DNA from: Caldifarciminota bacterium
GTDB taxonomy: Bacteria; Hydrothermota; Tepidihabitantia; Tepidihabitantales; Tepidihabitantaceae
DNA: 5,600 nt
Assembly: GCA_016935295.1 (NCBI GenBank)
Contig: JAFGRF010000354.1
Coordinates: 1 to 5,600 of the forward strand
Reading direction: 5' to 3'
Shown here: positions 5,400-5,600 of the stretch, piece after piece
How positions within the stretch are numbered: the stretch's first letter is position 1
Layout of the letters: each line of letters begins with the position of its first letter
Translations under genes and position numbers: made by a program
The notes under the pieces: model-generated
What the model saw: only the letters and a program-made list of their open reading frames with translations
The model's database searches: none
What the model was told of the DNA's origin: nothing

Positions 5400-5600
5400 T
5401 ATCTCGTCACGATGACCTTGGTGACGCTTGACGCTTCACGCTCCACGCCGGACGCCTGCCGCACAAAGTACACTCCGGGAACCAGCATCCGTACATCATT
5501 CGCACCCGGCACAAGGTCCATCACCTTCCGGCCCACCGCGTCCAGCAGCACTGCCCGGTCTCCCGTCCTCGGTCCCCGGTCTTCCATCCTCAGCACCCCG
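5399..5600 (-). CDS. C-terminal part of a secreted protein with sorting domain (5' end outside window)
   Basis: The frame is open to the window edge, so the real start lies beyond 5600; a GTG at 5596 is internal. The visible tail aligns with the end of the protease: VLLDAVGRKVMDLVPGANDV against LLLDISGRNVLDLHPGANDV, then LVPGVYFVR against LAPGVYFVR, ending in VIVTR against IVVTR. DNA similarity between the two tails is also clear (shared TCATTCGCACCCGG), so they are paralogous modules. Two heptamer arrays lie within this short stretch, one before the conserved block (EDRGPRTGDR) and one in the loop after YFVR (QASGVEREASSV). The main body and function of the protein cannot be seen. It is the first visible gene of the minus-strand run. 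Confidence 0.82.
   Translation of the reverse strand, partial: GVLRMEDRGPRTGDRAVLLDAVGRKVMDLVPGANDVRMLVPGVYFVRQASGVEREASSVTKVIVTR
5422..5456 (-). repeat. 7-bp array inside the C-terminal sorting domain, 5 units
   Basis: Plus-strand units TGACGCT, TGACGCT, TCACGCT, CCACGCC and GGACGCC. The array encodes the loop between YFVR and KVIVTR, the same structural place as the unrelated array at 2481-2508. Confidence 0.86.
5555..5589 (-). repeat. 7-bp array in coding sequence before the sorting-domain core, 5 units
   Basis: Plus-strand units CCGGTCT, CCCGTCC, TCGGTCC, CCGGTCT and TCCATCC. It encodes a D/R/G-rich segment (MEDRGPRTGD) where the protease has a different spacer (PWDMTELPGNSD). Confidence 0.85.

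Noticed and set aside
5399..5596. A complete 65-residue protein starting at 5596
   Set aside because: The frame stays open to the window edge and the visible part aligns to the C-terminus of the larger protease, so it is the end of a longer gene.

Overview
The window looks like part of a GC-rich (high GC3) genome from an uncultured, probably Gram-negative bacterium. Three neighbouring minus-strand proteins carry secretion-type C-terminal domains of the style seen in candidate phylum WOR-3 (Stahlbacteria) and other FCB-like lineages: a GIAEG linker, a GVYFVR motif and a terminal IVVTR/VIVTR. A plus-strand gene encodes a stand-alone TGS-domain GTPase of the DRG/Obg type. The lineage is an inference from protein style; no rRNA or tRNA is present to confirm it.

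Layout. 1-216 (+): C-terminal end of an exported or outer-membrane-type protein. 217-824: no credible gene; a mosaic of short-period tandem repeats that includes three 96-bp tandem copies and reaches to 6 bases before the next start codon. 825-1889 (+): GTPase with an in-frame, repeat-built insertion of about 39 codons. 1890-2446: convergent intergenic region holding a long imperfect hairpin, a 24-unit degenerate 12-bp periodic array, a GC-rich hairpin and a heptamer array. 2447-5600 (-): an operon-like run, in transcription order a partial secreted protein (5399 to beyond 5600), a small lipoprotein-like surface protein (4649-5389) and a papain-family secreted cysteine protease (2447-4591). 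Gaps in this run are 9 and 57 bases.

The main unexplained signal is a repeat habit. At least twelve short arrays in this window are built from 7-bp units, usually 3-7 imperfect copies. Each array has its own unit sequence, yet the 7-bp period is shared. They lie between genes and also inside three genes. In two adjacent genes, unrelated heptamer arrays occupy the same loop of the C-terminal sorting domain; in the GTPase three different heptamer arrays are stacked just before the G4 motif. Reading frame is kept every time. Cyanobacterial STRR (short tandemly repeated repetitive) heptanucleotide sequences are the closest described analogue I know. The second signal is the 12-bp array at 1962-2249, in which an A and a G three bases apart recur in fixed phase in 21 of 24 units.

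The genes do not form an obvious pathway. The minus-strand set suggests cell-surface or secreted proteins exported through one C-terminal-signal system, and the GTPase is a conserved housekeeping-type gene that happens to be convergent with it.
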